A stretch of 64,000 nt of DNA from Paracoccaceae bacterium (GTDB lineage Bacteria; Pseudomonadota; Alphaproteobacteria; Rhodobacterales; Rhodobacteraceae), in the NCBI GenBank assembly GCA_022823605.1, contig JAJEHS010000006.1:276001-340000 (forward strand), given 5' to 3'. The stretch's first letter is position 1. Every line of letters starts with the position of its first letter. Position numbers and translations under genes: made by a program. Below are positions 1 to 8,707 of this stretch, piece after piece. The notes under the pieces were generated by a model. That model was given only the letters and a program-made list of their open reading frames with translations. It was not told where the DNA came from and searched no databases.

Positions 1-47
1 ATCGAGATTGAACTGTTGGGTCCGTGCACCATGAAGATTGATTATTG

Positions 48-575
48 ATGACACTTACCTTCAACGCATTGGATATCGAGACAGCCAATCAATATCCGGA
101 AAGCATATGTCAAATCGGTATTGCCCATTTCTACAATGGATCTATCATTGATACCTGGTCAACCCTTGTCAATCCAAAGACTACCTTTCATTATCAAAAC
201 ATAAGGGTTCACGGGATTAGACCTGAAATGGTACTGGGGAAACCCGATTTCATGGAAATCCAGGAAGAATTGCAACAAAGGTTGGATGGTACAATTATCG
301 TCAGCCATACCTCATTTGATCAGGGGGTAATGAATCGGGCTGCAGATTTTTATGGTATCCCGAGATTGAATGCCACTTGGTTGGATAGTTGCAAAATTGC
401 CCGCAAGGTCTGGCATTCTGATCGGCAAGGTGAGAGTTTTGGCCTGAAATCCCTTGCTGACTGGCTGGGCATTAACTTCAAGCACCACGATGCTTTGGAA
501 GATGCCATTACTGCTGGCAAGATCACCCTTCTGGCTAGTCAGCATTCGGGAATGAATCTGGACCAGTTAAAATAA
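48..575 (+). CDS. DEDDh-family 3'-5' exonuclease (DNA Pol III epsilon-like)
   Basis: Predicted to remove nucleotides from DNA or RNA 3' ends with two metal ions. The three exonuclease motifs of the DEDDh class are visible: LDIET near residue 10 (Asp and Glu ligands), SHTSFD near residue 87 and HHDALEDA near residue 150. The length (175 aa) fits the stand-alone epsilon-like exonucleases, not full DnaQ, which carries a C-terminal polymerase-binding tail. A TTG codon sits immediately before the ATG, so the start could be one codon earlier; no strong ribosome site separates the two. It converges with allA only about 20 bases away, with no visible hairpin between them. The substrate cannot be told from sequence, and nothing upstream within the window gives operon context. 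Confidence 0.85.
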   Translation: MTLTFNALDIETANQYPESICQIGIAHFYNGSIIDTWSTLVNPKTTFHYQNIRVHGIRPEMVLGKPDFMEIQEELQQRLDGTIIVSHTSFDQGVMNRAADFYGIPRLNATWLDSCKIARKVWHSDRQGESFGLKSLADWLGINFKHHDALEDAITAGKITLLASQHSGMNLDQLK

Positions 576-594
576 ATTCACTCCTCCAAGATAT

Positions 595-1095
595 TTACCG
601 TAAAACCTTCCAGTAATGAGGGTATAGATATTCCTCCAGGTTTACCTTGGGACCAATCCAGTCAATAACCAGGAATTTTCCTGAACCCTGTATGGGAGTC
701 AACACCCCGTGCCAAGTTCCCCTGTGGAAATTTATCCCCTGGTATTTACCAGTTATAAAGGCTTTGGGAGTTCCCGGTACCCCATCCCGGTCTGGTGCCA
801 CGATGACCAAGAATGGTTCGTTGTCCATGGGCAAAAAGAATTGACAACCATGGGGATGTCTTTCTACGAGATTGAACTCGTAGGGAATCGTTCTTATAGA
901 AGATTCAAATATGCTGATGCCCATTCTTCCATCAGGATCATGGTCCAAATTTGCTAAATCATTGAAACGAAGACACTGTCCCTGGTTGATGGTTAGCGGT
1001 TCAACCGTATTCAATTGAATAATTTCACCAAAGTGTTGGAATTTTTTATCACTAATCAAATTAGCTTTGATTTCTATAATTTCACTGACCATCAT
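595..1095 (-). CDS. allA: Ureidoglycolate lyase (AllA)
   Basis: Cleaves (S)-ureidoglycolate to glyoxylate and urea, the last step of ureide (allantoin) catabolism; cytosolic. The 166 aa length is typical. Family signatures are present: ERHPHGCQFF near residue 78 and FHRGTWHGVLTPI near residue 124, the cupin-like core around the active site. Last gene of a minus-strand ureide operon, 73 bases behind the ureidoglycine aminohydrolase that makes its substrate. Two consecutive ATG codons (1095 and 1092) are possible starts and neither has a strong Shine-Dalgarno sequence. The assignment is firm because family signature and operon context agree. Confidence 0.93.
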   Translation of the reverse strand: MMVSEIIEIKANLISDKKFQHFGEIIQLNTVEPLTINQGQCLRFNDLANLDHDPDGRMGISIFESSIRTIPYEFNLVERHPHGCQFFLPMDNEPFLVIVAPDRDGVPGTPKAFITGKYQGINFHRGTWHGVLTPIQGSGKFLVIDWIGPKVNLEEYLYPHYWKVLR

Positions 1096-1168
1096 AATCC
1101 ATTCAGCATAAATTCAGGATTGTCTCAATGTATTCCGTCTCAACAATTACCTTCTGATTTCCCAAGGA

Positions 1169-1987
1169 TCAGAGGCGTGGATGACGGTTGACATCCTTAT
1201 AAAGGAGATAGCGGAATTGGTTAGGACCACCAGCATAGCATGCCTGGGGGCAAAATGCCCTAAGGGCCAGATAATCTCCTGCCTCGACTTCCACCCAGTC
1301 ATTGTTGAGATTATACACCCCTTTGCCCTGCAAGATATAAATTCCATGCTCCATCGGGTGGGTTTCCAAAAAGGGAATGGAACCTCCTGGCTCGAAGGAA
1401 ACGATGTTGACATGCATATCGTGGGAAATATCATCTGGGTCGACAAAGCGTTGGGTAAACCAGGTCCCATTCGAATTGGCCATGGGTTCAGGTACAACTT
1501 CACGGTCGTGGGAAATGAAAAAATCAGGTGGTGAAACACCATCAATGAAATCGTATCTTTTCCGTATCCAGTGAAAATTGCCAACCTTGTTACCCACATT
1601 TCTGAGTGACCATTCAGAATCAGGTGGCAAATAGACGTAATTACCTGATTCCAGGTTAAAGAGTTCATCACCATTTAGGCGAAGAGCAAATTCCCCTTCG
1701 GTAATAAATAGGATTGCTTCACATTCTGAATCCGGTTCGGCATTCGGACTGCCTCCTCCTGGTTCAACTTCCATCAGGTAATGGGTAAAGGTTTGAATAA
1801 AGCCGGATTGGGGTTGGGCCAATATCCATAGCCTGGTTTCTTCCCAATATGGAAGATTACTCGTAACAATATCTGTCAATGATCTTGCCGGGATTACCAA
1901 ATAGGCATTGGTTGACATAGCCCGGTCGGTGGTCAATTCCATCTGGGGCGGAAGACCGCCAATTGGATTGAAATAGTCCCCCTTCAT
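1169..1987 (-). CDS. allE: (S)-ureidoglycine aminohydrolase, bicupin
   Basis: Hydrolyses (S)-ureidoglycine to (S)-ureidoglycolate and ammonia, feeding AllA. The protein (272 aa) has two cupin domains. The C-terminal one keeps the Mn-ligand pattern known from the plant enzyme: Glu, His and His in FLETHPMEHG and a Gln in CPQACY. The start was chosen at ATG 1987, because GGGGAG lies 6 bases upstream (1994-1999 read on the minus strand) and this start sits directly after the TAG stop of the preceding gene; an in-frame TTG 18 bases further up would lengthen it by six residues but lacks such a site. Translation is probably coupled to the upstream allantoinase fusion gene. Also called YlbA/UGHY. Confidence 0.92.
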   Translation of the reverse strand: MKGDYFNPIGGLPPQMELTTDRAMSTNAYLVIPARSLTDIVTSNLPYWEETRLWILAQPQSGFIQTFTHYLMEVEPGGGSPNAEPDSECEAILFITEGEFALRLNGDELFNLESGNYVYLPPDSEWSLRNVGNKVGNFHWIRKRYDFIDGVSPPDFFISHDREVVPEPMANSNGTWFTQRFVDPDDISHDMHVNIVSFEPGGSIPFLETHPMEHGIYILQGKGVYNLNNDWVEVEAGDYLALRAFCPQACYAGGPNQFRYLLYKDVNRHPRL

Positions 1988-1988
1988 T

Positions 1989-3410
1989 CTAATCTCCCCG
2001 ATCAAATATCTCTTTTATCCTGTACCAGGCTATTCTTTCAACCTGATGACAGGCTTCCCTGAATTCCACCTCCCTGGAACGATTTATCCGTTTTTCGATT
2101 TCCAGAAAAATGGTTCTTTTGTCATAATCCTTGACTGCAATAATATATGGAAATCCAAACTTTTTCAGATACTGACCATTCAAGTCATCAAGTTTCTGCC
2201 CTTCTTTTTCTTTCAATTGATCCAGTCCTCTGGAATGTTGTTCGCTTTTTGAAGATGAACCAAGTTTCCCGCTTTTTGCTGCCTTGCCAGCCAATTCGGG
2301 GTGTTTGTTCAGGATGATCAGTTTTTCTTCCTCCGAACTAGCCCTCAACACCTGACAAAAAGCACTGTGAATTCCCTCCGGACAATCGTGTGCCGGACCC
2401 AATTCCAAGTTATAGGCCTTTTCGGCTACCCATGGGGAATGCTCGATTATTCCTCCGAAGATTTTGATGAAATCCTTTTTGGGCAGAGAAGTAGGCTTGA
2501 GCGACAATTGTGGTGGATAGTGTCGGGTCCAGTGTCTGGCTATCTCAAGCCTTGTTGGTGTCCAGACCTTGTCCTTGCCATCGATGTATTCCATAAACCG
2601 AAGCAATCCTGACATTCTTCCGGGTCTACCTATCAATCGACAATGCAATCCAATGGACATCATTTTTGGAAATCCATCCATTCCTTCCCGGTATAGAACA
2701 TCAAAACTGTCCTTGAGATAGGTGAAAAAATCCATTCCCGTGTTGAAGCCCTGATAGGTAGCAAACCTCATGTCATTGGCATCAAGGGTGTAAGGTACAA
2801 TTAACTGATTTTTTCCATCGATTGTTATCCAATAAGGCAAATCATCCGCATAACTGTCCGATACATATTCAAAACCTCCCTCTTCCGTAGCCAATCGGAT
2901 GGTGTTCATGGAGCATCTTCCGGTATACCATCCTAGAGGTCGATTGCCGATAACACGCTCATGTAGGGCAATGGCCTCTTCCATATGCGCCCGTTCCTCT
3001 TCAATCGGAAAATCCTTGTACTCAATCCACTTCAAGCCATGACTGGCGATCTCCCAATCGGCCTCTTTCATGGAAGCCACCTGTTCAGGAGACCGTGCCA
3101 GAGCCGTAGCCACTCCATACACAGTTACAGGTATATTGGCTTTGGTGAAGGCATTATGCAAACGCCAATAACCAGATCGTGCACCATATTCATAAATGGA
3201 CTCCATATTCCAATGCCTTTGGCCTGGCCAGGGAGATATTCCAACAATTTCCGAAAGGAATGCTTCTGAAGCTTCGTCACCATGTAGAAGGCAATTTTCT
3301 CCGCCTTCTTCATAATTGATGACAAATTGAACGGCAATTTTTGCCTCATTGGGCCAGGTGATACGGATACCTTCCTTGCCATGACCCATCATGTCTCGTT
3401 CATAACGCAT
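1989..3410 (-). CDS. puuE-uraD: Fused allantoinase (PuuE) and OHCU decarboxylase (UraD)
   Basis: Two enzymes of urate breakdown in one chain of 473 aa. Residues about 1-300 form a NodB-like polysaccharide-deacetylase fold of the PuuE allantoinase type (allantoin to allantoate), with the motifs NYEEGGEN, SHGLKW and GWYTGRCS. Residues about 310-473 are OHCU decarboxylase (OHCU to S-allantoin): catalytic His in IIEHSPW, HPELAGK, FGFPYIIAVK and a C-terminal VERIAW helix. The chain therefore makes and consumes allantoin. The start is ATG 3410, with an AGG a few bases upstream; GTG at 3416 is the alternative. First gene of the ureide operon. Such fusions are known in proteobacteria. No allantoate amidohydrolase gene is visible in the window, so the step to ureidoglycine must be encoded elsewhere. 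Confidence 0.92.
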   Translation of the reverse strand: MRYERDMMGHGKEGIRITWPNEAKIAVQFVINYEEGGENCLLHGDEASEAFLSEIVGISPWPGQRHWNMESIYEYGARSGYWRLHNAFTKANIPVTVYGVATALARSPEQVASMKEADWEIASHGLKWIEYKDFPIEEERAHMEEAIALHERVIGNRPLGWYTGRCSMNTIRLATEEGGFEYVSDSYADDLPYWITIDGKNQLIVPYTLDANDMRFATYQGFNTGMDFFTYLKDSFDVLYREGMDGFPKMMSIGLHCRLIGRPGRMSGLLRFMEYIDGKDKVWTPTRLEIARHWTRHYPPQLSLKPTSLPKKDFIKIFGGIIEHSPWVAEKAYNLELGPAHDCPEGIHSAFCQVLRASSEEEKLIILNKHPELAGKAAKSGKLGSSSKSEQHSRGLDQLKEKEGQKLDDLNGQYLKKFGFPYIIAVKDYDKRTIFLEIEKRINRSREVEFREACHQVERIAWYRIKEIFDRGD

Positions 3411-3876
3411 GGACACCTAAAATTTTAAAACCAACAGAAACCACAAAATTACCAATTTCGTCCTTTTTACCGTTTTGTATTTTCAGGAATTTTAATAAAA
3501 GTGAATTTTCCTCGAAAATGCAAATCAGCCAAATTCAACATTTTCGATTTTACAGGGATTTTGCTTTTTTTTTACCGATTTCAAAAATTAGACGATTCTT
3601 GTTTCTTAATTCATTTTTTTGAATATTCCGATTGTCTAAAGTGTCCCCATTCGAAACAATTGCAGATAATGAGAATTGGTTCATGTATTACTTTTTCACC
3701 CTGTTAGTGTATTTTACCCGTTTTGAGGTAATTGTGAATAAGAGTGGCTTTGTTTCATTTTCGTCCATGATAAATTCACTTTTCCGATGAATTCCGAATA
3801 GAATCTACGGCAATTTCTGAAACTAGGTGTTAAACTCGAATTGATTAGCCAAGGTAAATTTACAAAGGAAACAATA
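3411..3876. other. AT-rich divergent intergenic region
   Basis: About 465 bases between the divergently transcribed ureide operon (minus) and glnD (plus). It must hold both promoters. It is very AT-rich with many T runs; I could not identify a convincing -35/-10 pair, NtrC/sigma-54 site or stable hairpin. A 68-codon plus-strand frame at 3501-3707 looks non-coding, being rich in Phe, Cys and Ser with no ribosome site. Confidence 0.6.
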
Positions 3877-6705
3877 ATGAATCAGGTTGAATCCGTACAT
3901 GGCCCAGAATCAAATATTCCACATGCTGACGCCAGCAGATTAATTCTTGACCCCAAGAATATTTTTAATCCTGCAGATTTTGATAAGTATTTGGTTCCCG
4001 GTAATTATCAATCAGAAGAAATCCAAGCAATCAGAAGGAATCTGATCAAGGATTTGGTTGAGAAAACCGCTGATGGCAAGAAAAAAGTCAGAGAGGCAAA
4101 CCTTTTTGAACACTATTTGAGCCCATATTCCGCACTAAAAACAGTTCGTTCGTATTCATACATTACCGATTGTATTGTCCAGATTGCCCTGGAATTCTCA
4201 ACCAAGGTTCTTTTAGGAAAAAACAGTCCTGAAAGCAAATTTTCTGTCTTTGGTGTTGGTGGTTATGGGCGAGGAGAAATGGCTCCCCAATCGGATGTCG
4301 ATTTATTGATGTTGCTTGATGAAAAAAGCGGTGAATGGGAAAACAAGGTTATTGAGGGTGCACTTTACATTTTCTGGGATTTGAATTTAAAGGTTGGACA
4401 TTCTGTCAGAACATTGAAGGAATGTCTCCACTTTGCCAAGGGTGATCTGACCATAAGAACTGCCCTATTGGAATGTCGGCTGGTTTGGGGACCCAGTTCC
4501 ACGGAGCAGTTACTCCATGACAGATTGTGGAATGACTTGTTCAAGGGATCAGGACCAGCATTCGTTGAAGCGAAATTGGAAGAAAGAGAATCTCGGTATA
4601 AGCGGCAAGGTGGTAACAGGTATCTTCTGGAACCCAATGTCAAGGAAGCCAAAGGTGGATTGAGGGATTTACAAACCCTTTTCTGGATAGTCAAATATCT
4701 CTACAGGATCCAGGACACCTTGGAATTGGTTGGGCTGGATGTTTTATCCCTTGAGGAGTATGAAAAGTTCATCAGTGCCGAATCATTTCTATGGGCTGTA
4801 CGTTGTCAACTTCATGATTTGGCCAAGAGGCCACAGGATGTACTACATTTTGATGTCCAATTTGAAGTGGCCAAGAATCTTGGCTATGAAGACAAGGAGG
4901 GACGTCAGGCTGTTGAATACTTCATGCAGGATTACTTTGGGCATGCGACCGATGTGGGAGATCTTACCAGAATTTTATTGACCAAGCTGGAAGCCCAGCA
5001 TGTCAAGCGTGAACCGATTCTTCGTGGTTGGTTGAAGAGAGCCCGCGCCAATCTCCAATCTCATCTCCCACCCGAATACAAGGAAATCAACGGCCGATTG
5101 TCAATTGCTGATCCAGACACTTTTCTAAACGACAAACTGAATTTGCTAAGACTATTTGAAGTTGGCCTTGATACAGGATTGTTATTGCATCCTGATTCCA
5201 TGCGTTTGATTTCGTCAAACCTCCACCTTCTAGATCAAGAATTCATTGCCAATCCTGAGGCAAATAAAATATTCATGGGTTTGTTGCTGAATTATGGTAA
5301 CCCCGAACGTGTGCTCAGAAGAATGAATGAATTGGATGTTCTGGGAAGATTTATACCAGAATTCAGTAGAATTACCGCCTTGATGCAATTCAACTCCTAT
5401 CACCACTACACGGTAGATGAACATACAATCCAGTGTCTGGCATTCCTGGCCAAACTGGAAAAGGGCGAATTGAAGGAGGACCTTCCAATTGCCACCTCTA
5501 TCCTGGAAAAGGGTGTTAACAGGAGAGTTCTTTATGTTGCACTATTGTTGCATGACATTGGCAAGGGTAGCAATGCTGACCACTCTACAATCGGAGCAGA
5601 ACTAGCCAAGGATATTTCACCAAGGCTCGGGCTTGATGACAAGGAAACAGAACTTGTGGTCTGGTTGGTTAAACATCACCTTCTCATGTCTGATACTTCA
5701 CAAAAAAGGGATATAGGTGATCCAAAAACTGTAATTAACTTTGCCAAGATTGTTGGCACCAGAACAAAACTGAAACTGCTGACCGTTCTTACAGTATGTG
5801 ATATCATGGGGGTTGGACCAGGGGTCTGGAACCATTGGAAAGCTCAAATGCTCAGGGATCTATATAATTTTACCCATTCGGTAATGACTGATGGCTCAGT
5901 TAACTTTACTGCCTATTTCGATGTGGAAGAATCCAAGAAAATTGTCCTGGAAAAACTTCAAAAGCAAGATTTCGCTGATCACGATAGTGCAATAAACCGT
6001 CATGGAGACCCCTTTTGGAGAAGTTTGGCACCCGATGATCAAGTCATGTTCATCGAGTTGTTGGGTAAGGTTGAAAGTGATGAAACAATTTTTGAATTTA
6101 CCAAGGATGAAACCAGAGGTGCAACTAGGCTTTGCATGGTCAGAAAGCAGGTTCCTGATCTGTTTTCCAAATTTGCAGGAATCCTGGCCTTGCTAAATGT
6201 GAATATTGTTGACGCCAAGTCCTATTCAACTTCAGACGGGTTTTTGACAAGTGCATTTTGGCTGCAGGACCCGAATGGGAAACCATTCGAAAGTGTAAAG
6301 GTAAAGCGATTGAGTACACAGGTAAAGAAATTCACCTCTGATTTTGAATTGCTGCAAAATACATTAAGCCAACCAAATGCCCTTCAGAAACCGGTCAGGA
6401 TGAAAAAGGTAACCAAATTTACAGTACCAACGGAGATAACTTTCGATAACAAGGGTTCCGACCTGTACACCATTGTTGAAGTCGATACACAAGATAGACC
6501 TGGGCTTCTTTATGATCTTGTACGCACATTGAACAATCGGGGAATTACTGTAGTTTCTTCTGTCGTAGCGACCTATGGTGCTCAAGCTGTTGATGTATTT
6601 TATGTCAAAGACAAGTCCGGATTGAAAATTCTCTCTGACGTTAGATTGGATAATCTCAGAAAACATTTGTCGGATGCAATCAACCAAAATGGTTCTGATG
6701 ATTAA
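3877..6705 (+). CDS. glnD: Bifunctional PII uridylyltransferase/uridylyl-removing enzyme GlnD
   Basis: Senses glutamine and adds or removes UMP on PII proteins, setting the state of nitrogen control. Domain order is complete over 942 aa: nucleotidyltransferase with FGVGGYGRGE and SDVDLL near residues 126-145, GlnE-like helical linker, HD phosphohydrolase with LLLHDIGKG near residue 557, then two ACT domains near residue 760 and from about 870, where DRPGLLYDLV marks the second. The start is ATG 3877 because AAAGGAA lies 6 bases upstream; an in-frame TTG at 3841 would extend it by 12 residues without a ribosome site. Single-gene unit, divergent from the ureide operon, a sensible neighbourhood for nitrogen scavenging. 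All catalytic motifs look intact. Confidence 0.97.
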   Translation: MNQVESVHGPESNIPHADASRLILDPKNIFNPADFDKYLVPGNYQSEEIQAIRRNLIKDLVEKTADGKKKVREANLFEHYLSPYSALKTVRSYSYITDCIVQIALEFSTKVLLGKNSPESKFSVFGVGGYGRGEMAPQSDVDLLMLLDEKSGEWENKVIEGALYIFWDLNLKVGHSVRTLKECLHFAKGDLTIRTALLECRLVWGPSSTEQLLHDRLWNDLFKGSGPAFVEAKLEERESRYKRQGGNRYLLEPNVKEAKGGLRDLQTLFWIVKYLYRIQDTLELVGLDVLSLEEYEKFISAESFLWAVRCQLHDLAKRPQDVLHFDVQFEVAKNLGYEDKEGRQAVEYFMQDYFGHATDVGDLTRILLTKLEAQHVKREPILRGWLKRARANLQSHLPPEYKEINGRLSIADPDTFLNDKLNLLRLFEVGLDTGLLLHPDSMRLISSNLHLLDQEFIANPEANKIFMGLLLNYGNPERVLRRMNELDVLGRFIPEFSRITALMQFNSYHHYTVDEHTIQCLAFLAKLEKGELKEDLPIATSILEKGVNRRVLYVALLLHDIGKGSNADHSTIGAELAKDISPRLGLDDKETELVVWLVKHHLLMSDTSQKRDIGDPKTVINFAKIVGTRTKLKLLTVLTVCDIMGVGPGVWNHWKAQMLRDLYNFTHSVMTDGSVNFTAYFDVEESKKIVLEKLQKQDFADHDSAINRHGDPFWRSLAPDDQVMFIELLGKVESDETIFEFTKDETRGATRLCMVRKQVPDLFSKFAGILALLNVNIVDAKSYSTSDGFLTSAFWLQDPNGKPFESVKVKRLSTQVKKFTSDFELLQNTLSQPNALQKPVRMKKVTKFTVPTEITFDNKGSDLYTIVEVDTQDRPGLLYDLVRTLNNRGITVVSSVVATYGAQAVDVFYVKDKSGLKILSDVRLDNLRKHLSDAINQNGSDD

Positions 6706-6967
6706 TTCCTGTACCTAAATGAAATTCACTTATTGTTTCAGGTTTGCACCTTGCCTTTTTCACTAGATTCCTTGATGTACCAATAGATAAAGTAATACAG
6801 AAACTGCTCTTGCAATGGGTACTTTTGAAAGCAGTAGTAAAAATCATAACGGATTTGTGAACTTTTTCCGATAAATTCTTCTGGCATTTACCTGTAAACC
6901 CATACTAATTTCCTGCTTACGTCATCTGAGGTCGAAAAGTGAATTTACAGAATAAATTAAATTTTTT

Positions 6968-7010
6968 TTGCATTGCAGCATTTTTTCTCTTGAATTGTTG
7001 CATTGCAGCA
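6968..7010 (+). promoter_or_regulatory. Tandem PhaR-like operator sites upstream of the phasin gene
   Basis: Two identical copies of TTGCATTGCAGCAT begin at 6968 and 6998, exactly 30 bases apart (close to three helical turns). Each contains the near-palindromic core TGCANTGCA and fits the consensus TGCRNYGCASMA that I recall for the PHA-responsive repressor PhaR in Bradyrhizobium. They lie 50-90 bases upstream of the phasin start, where a repressor would block transcription until polyhydroxyalkanoate titrates it away. The repeats are seen directly; PhaR binding is inferred. No phaR gene is in the window. Confidence 0.7.
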
Positions 7011-7059
7011 TCATATTGTCCGGAACAGAGTTCCAATTCCAAGAACAGAGGATAAGACA

Positions 7060-7422
7060 ATGAACGATTTCCAGGATTACACCAAGGCCTTTTCAAACAT
7101 GGCCTCCCATCTTCCGCTTTCACCTGCAACCATGAATGACGCCTACCAAAAGACGGCCGCCAACATGGAAAAGGCTGTCTCGATTGCACTCAATGCGGCT
7201 TCCGAGGTTGTTGACATCAATGACAGGTGGGCCAAGGACACCCTTGCCAGGGCCAGGGATGTTGCCGAGGAGAAGCCGTCACCTGAAAACATGGTCAGGA
7301 CCATGCAGGACTACGCCTCTTCCAGCTGGGAAGCTTCCGCCCAGTATCTTGCCTCCTACACCGAGGTTGCCCGCAAGGCCCAGATGGATGCCGTCGAGCT
7401 GGCAATAGGCACCACCAAGTAA
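7060..7422 (+). CDS. Phasin family protein (PHA granule-associated)
   Basis: A 120-aa, helix-rich protein dominated by Ala, Met, Ser and charged residues, without Cys. Phasins coat polyhydroxyalkanoate granules and control their number and size. The body (SNMASH, AASEVVDINDRWAKDTLARARDV, then SSSWEASAQYLASYTEVARKAQMD) is typical of the alphaproteobacterial phasin_2 type. The start is ATG 7060, preceded by AGAGGA at proper spacing; an upstream in-frame codon at 7003 would add 19 residues unlike phasins and would run close to the operator. Its codon choice is richer in G+C than its neighbours, consistent with high expression. Monocistronic: operators upstream, strong terminator downstream. No PHA synthase is nearby. 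Confidence 0.85.
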   Translation: MNDFQDYTKAFSNMASHLPLSPATMNDAYQKTAANMEKAVSIALNAASEVVDINDRWAKDTLARARDVAEEKPSPENMVRTMQDYASSSWEASAQYLASYTEVARKAQMDAVELAIGTTK

Positions 7423-7449
7423 ACAAAACCTTTCATTTTTTCTCCCACT

Positions 7450-7481
7450 GGGAGGGATAAGCAATTATCCCTCCCTTTTTT
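7450..7481 (+). terminator. Rho-independent terminator of the phasin gene
   Basis: An 11-bp perfect stem, GGGAGGGATAA paired with TTATCCCTCCC, with a GCAA tetraloop, followed directly by six T. It starts 27 bases after the phasin stop codon and is the clearest intrinsic terminator in the window. Confidence 0.93.
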
Positions 7482-7570
7482 GTTTGCTATCCTGTCTGAT
7501 TGCCATTCCCCAAATTACCAGATTTGACTGAACAACCGGTTTTTGAACAAAATAGGATATAACCAAAATG

Positions 7571-7634
7571 GGTGATTCCTATCACCTGACTAACTGATTA
7601 CCTAACCATGTATCAAATATCTATCCATATTTGA
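7571..7634. promoter_or_regulatory. Two perfect dyads upstream of the tctC transporter operon
   Basis: GGTGAT-4-ATCACC at 7571-7586 and TCAAATAT-6-ATATTTGA at 7613-7634. They lie 110-170 bases before the tctC start, between the phasin terminator and the transporter, and look like operator half-site pairs for dimeric regulators. No regulator gene adjoins the operon. The symmetry is seen; the role is inferred. Confidence 0.4.
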
Positions 7635-7741
7635 GTGTATCAAGTTGTAATTAGCTGGGTAAATGGATAAATCTAATCCTCTTAGGAAATTAATCGCTTT
7701 TTGTGATTAGTTCACTGATTGAAAGTTAATGGAGAAAAATT

Positions 7742-8707
7742 ATGAAATTTTCAAGCAAGCTAGTCGGTGCTTCCTTTGCACTGATTATGGGTATTGGAAC
7801 TGTCGGTAATTCAGCTGAATGTATTGCACCGGCAAACCCTGGTGGAGGCTGGGATTTTACCTGCCGGGCCATCGGGAAAATCATGTATGATATCGGCGCC
7901 GTTGACGAGCCGATCAAGGTGACCAACATGGCTGGCGGAGGCGGAGGTCTCGCCTATGGGCACGTAGTCAATGAAAGAAGTGATGATGGTGAACTGATTG
8001 TCGCGGCATCATCCGCAACAGCCACACGTCTGGCTCAAAATGCCTATGCTGGTATGACATCTGATCAGGTTTCCTTTCTAGGTGCAATCGGTGCTGATCC
8101 GGGTGTTCTGGTCGTTGCCGCTGACTCACCTTACATGAATCTGATGGATTTGCTCAATGCGGTCATGAATGACCCCACTTCGGTAACTTTTGCCGGTGGG
8201 TCCGCAACAGGTGGATTTGATCACTTGAAAGTTCTCATGGCATTGGGCGAGGTTGGATATGATGATGTACTTTCCGTCAAATATGTCGGTCTTGATGGTG
8301 GCGGTGATGCAATTACCCAAACCATTGGGGGACATACCCAGGCCATGACCGGAGACATTTCCGAGGTGGTCGGGTTCCTCAAGTCAGGTGATGTCCGCGT
8401 GGTTGCAGTTTTCACCGATGAAAGGATCCCGGGATTTGAGGATATTCCCACGGCCAAGGAACAGGGTGTTGATCTTGTCGCCGTAAACTGGCGTGGTCTC
8501 TATGTTCCCAAGGGTATCTCCGATGAAGATTACAACAAGTGGGCAGATGCACTTGCTAAGGTTGCTGCTTCAGATGAATGGGCTAAAGCCATGGCTGACA
8601 ATGGACTTGCCCCCTTCACCAAGGTAGGTGACGATTTCCAGGAATACCTTGCCGGCGTCATTGCTGACGTTCAGAAACTTTCCAAGGAAATTGGAGTTAT
8701 TCAGTAG
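7742..8707 (+). CDS. tctC: Tripartite tricarboxylate transporter substrate-binding protein (TctC/Bug family)
   Basis: Periplasmic receptor that captures a carboxylate and delivers it to the TctAB membrane pair. A Sec signal peptide is clear (MKFSSKLVGASFALIMGIG, cleavage near NSA-EC). The mature 321-aa precursor shows Bug-family features: PANPGGGWD in the first beta-alpha loop, NMAGGGGGLAYGHV, and a C-terminal lobe with VNWRGLYVPKG. Asp or Glu near the first loop usually contacts the ligand, but the ligand cannot be read from sequence. First gene of a five-gene plus-strand run; a GGAG precedes the ATG. tctB begins at its stop codon, so translation is coupled. Confidence 0.93.
   Translation: MKFSSKLVGASFALIMGIGTVGNSAECIAPANPGGGWDFTCRAIGKIMYDIGAVDEPIKVTNMAGGGGGLAYGHVVNERSDDGELIVAASSATATRLAQNAYAGMTSDQVSFLGAIGADPGVLVVAADSPYMNLMDLLNAVMNDPTSVTFAGGSATGGFDHLKVLMALGEVGYDDVLSVKYVGLDGGGDAITQTIGGHTQAMTGDISEVVGFLKSGDVRVVAVFTDERIPGFEDIPTAKEQGVDLVAVNWRGLYVPKGISDEDYNKWADALAKVAASDEWAKAMADNGLAPFTKVGDDFQEYLAGVIADVQKLSKEIGVIQ

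Noticed and set aside
1147..1674. 175-codon minus-strand frame
   Set aside because: Lies in another frame inside the ureidoglycine aminohydrolase gene, whose frame encodes all cupin motifs.
3501..3707. 68-codon plus-strand frame between the ureide operon and glnD
   Set aside because: No ribosome site, Phe/Cys/Ser-rich composition typical of translated AT-rich spacer, no family resemblance.
6811..6845. ACTGCT...AGCAGT dyad upstream of the phasin
   Set aside because: Short arms with a 19-base loop and no relation to the PhaR-like boxes; likely chance.
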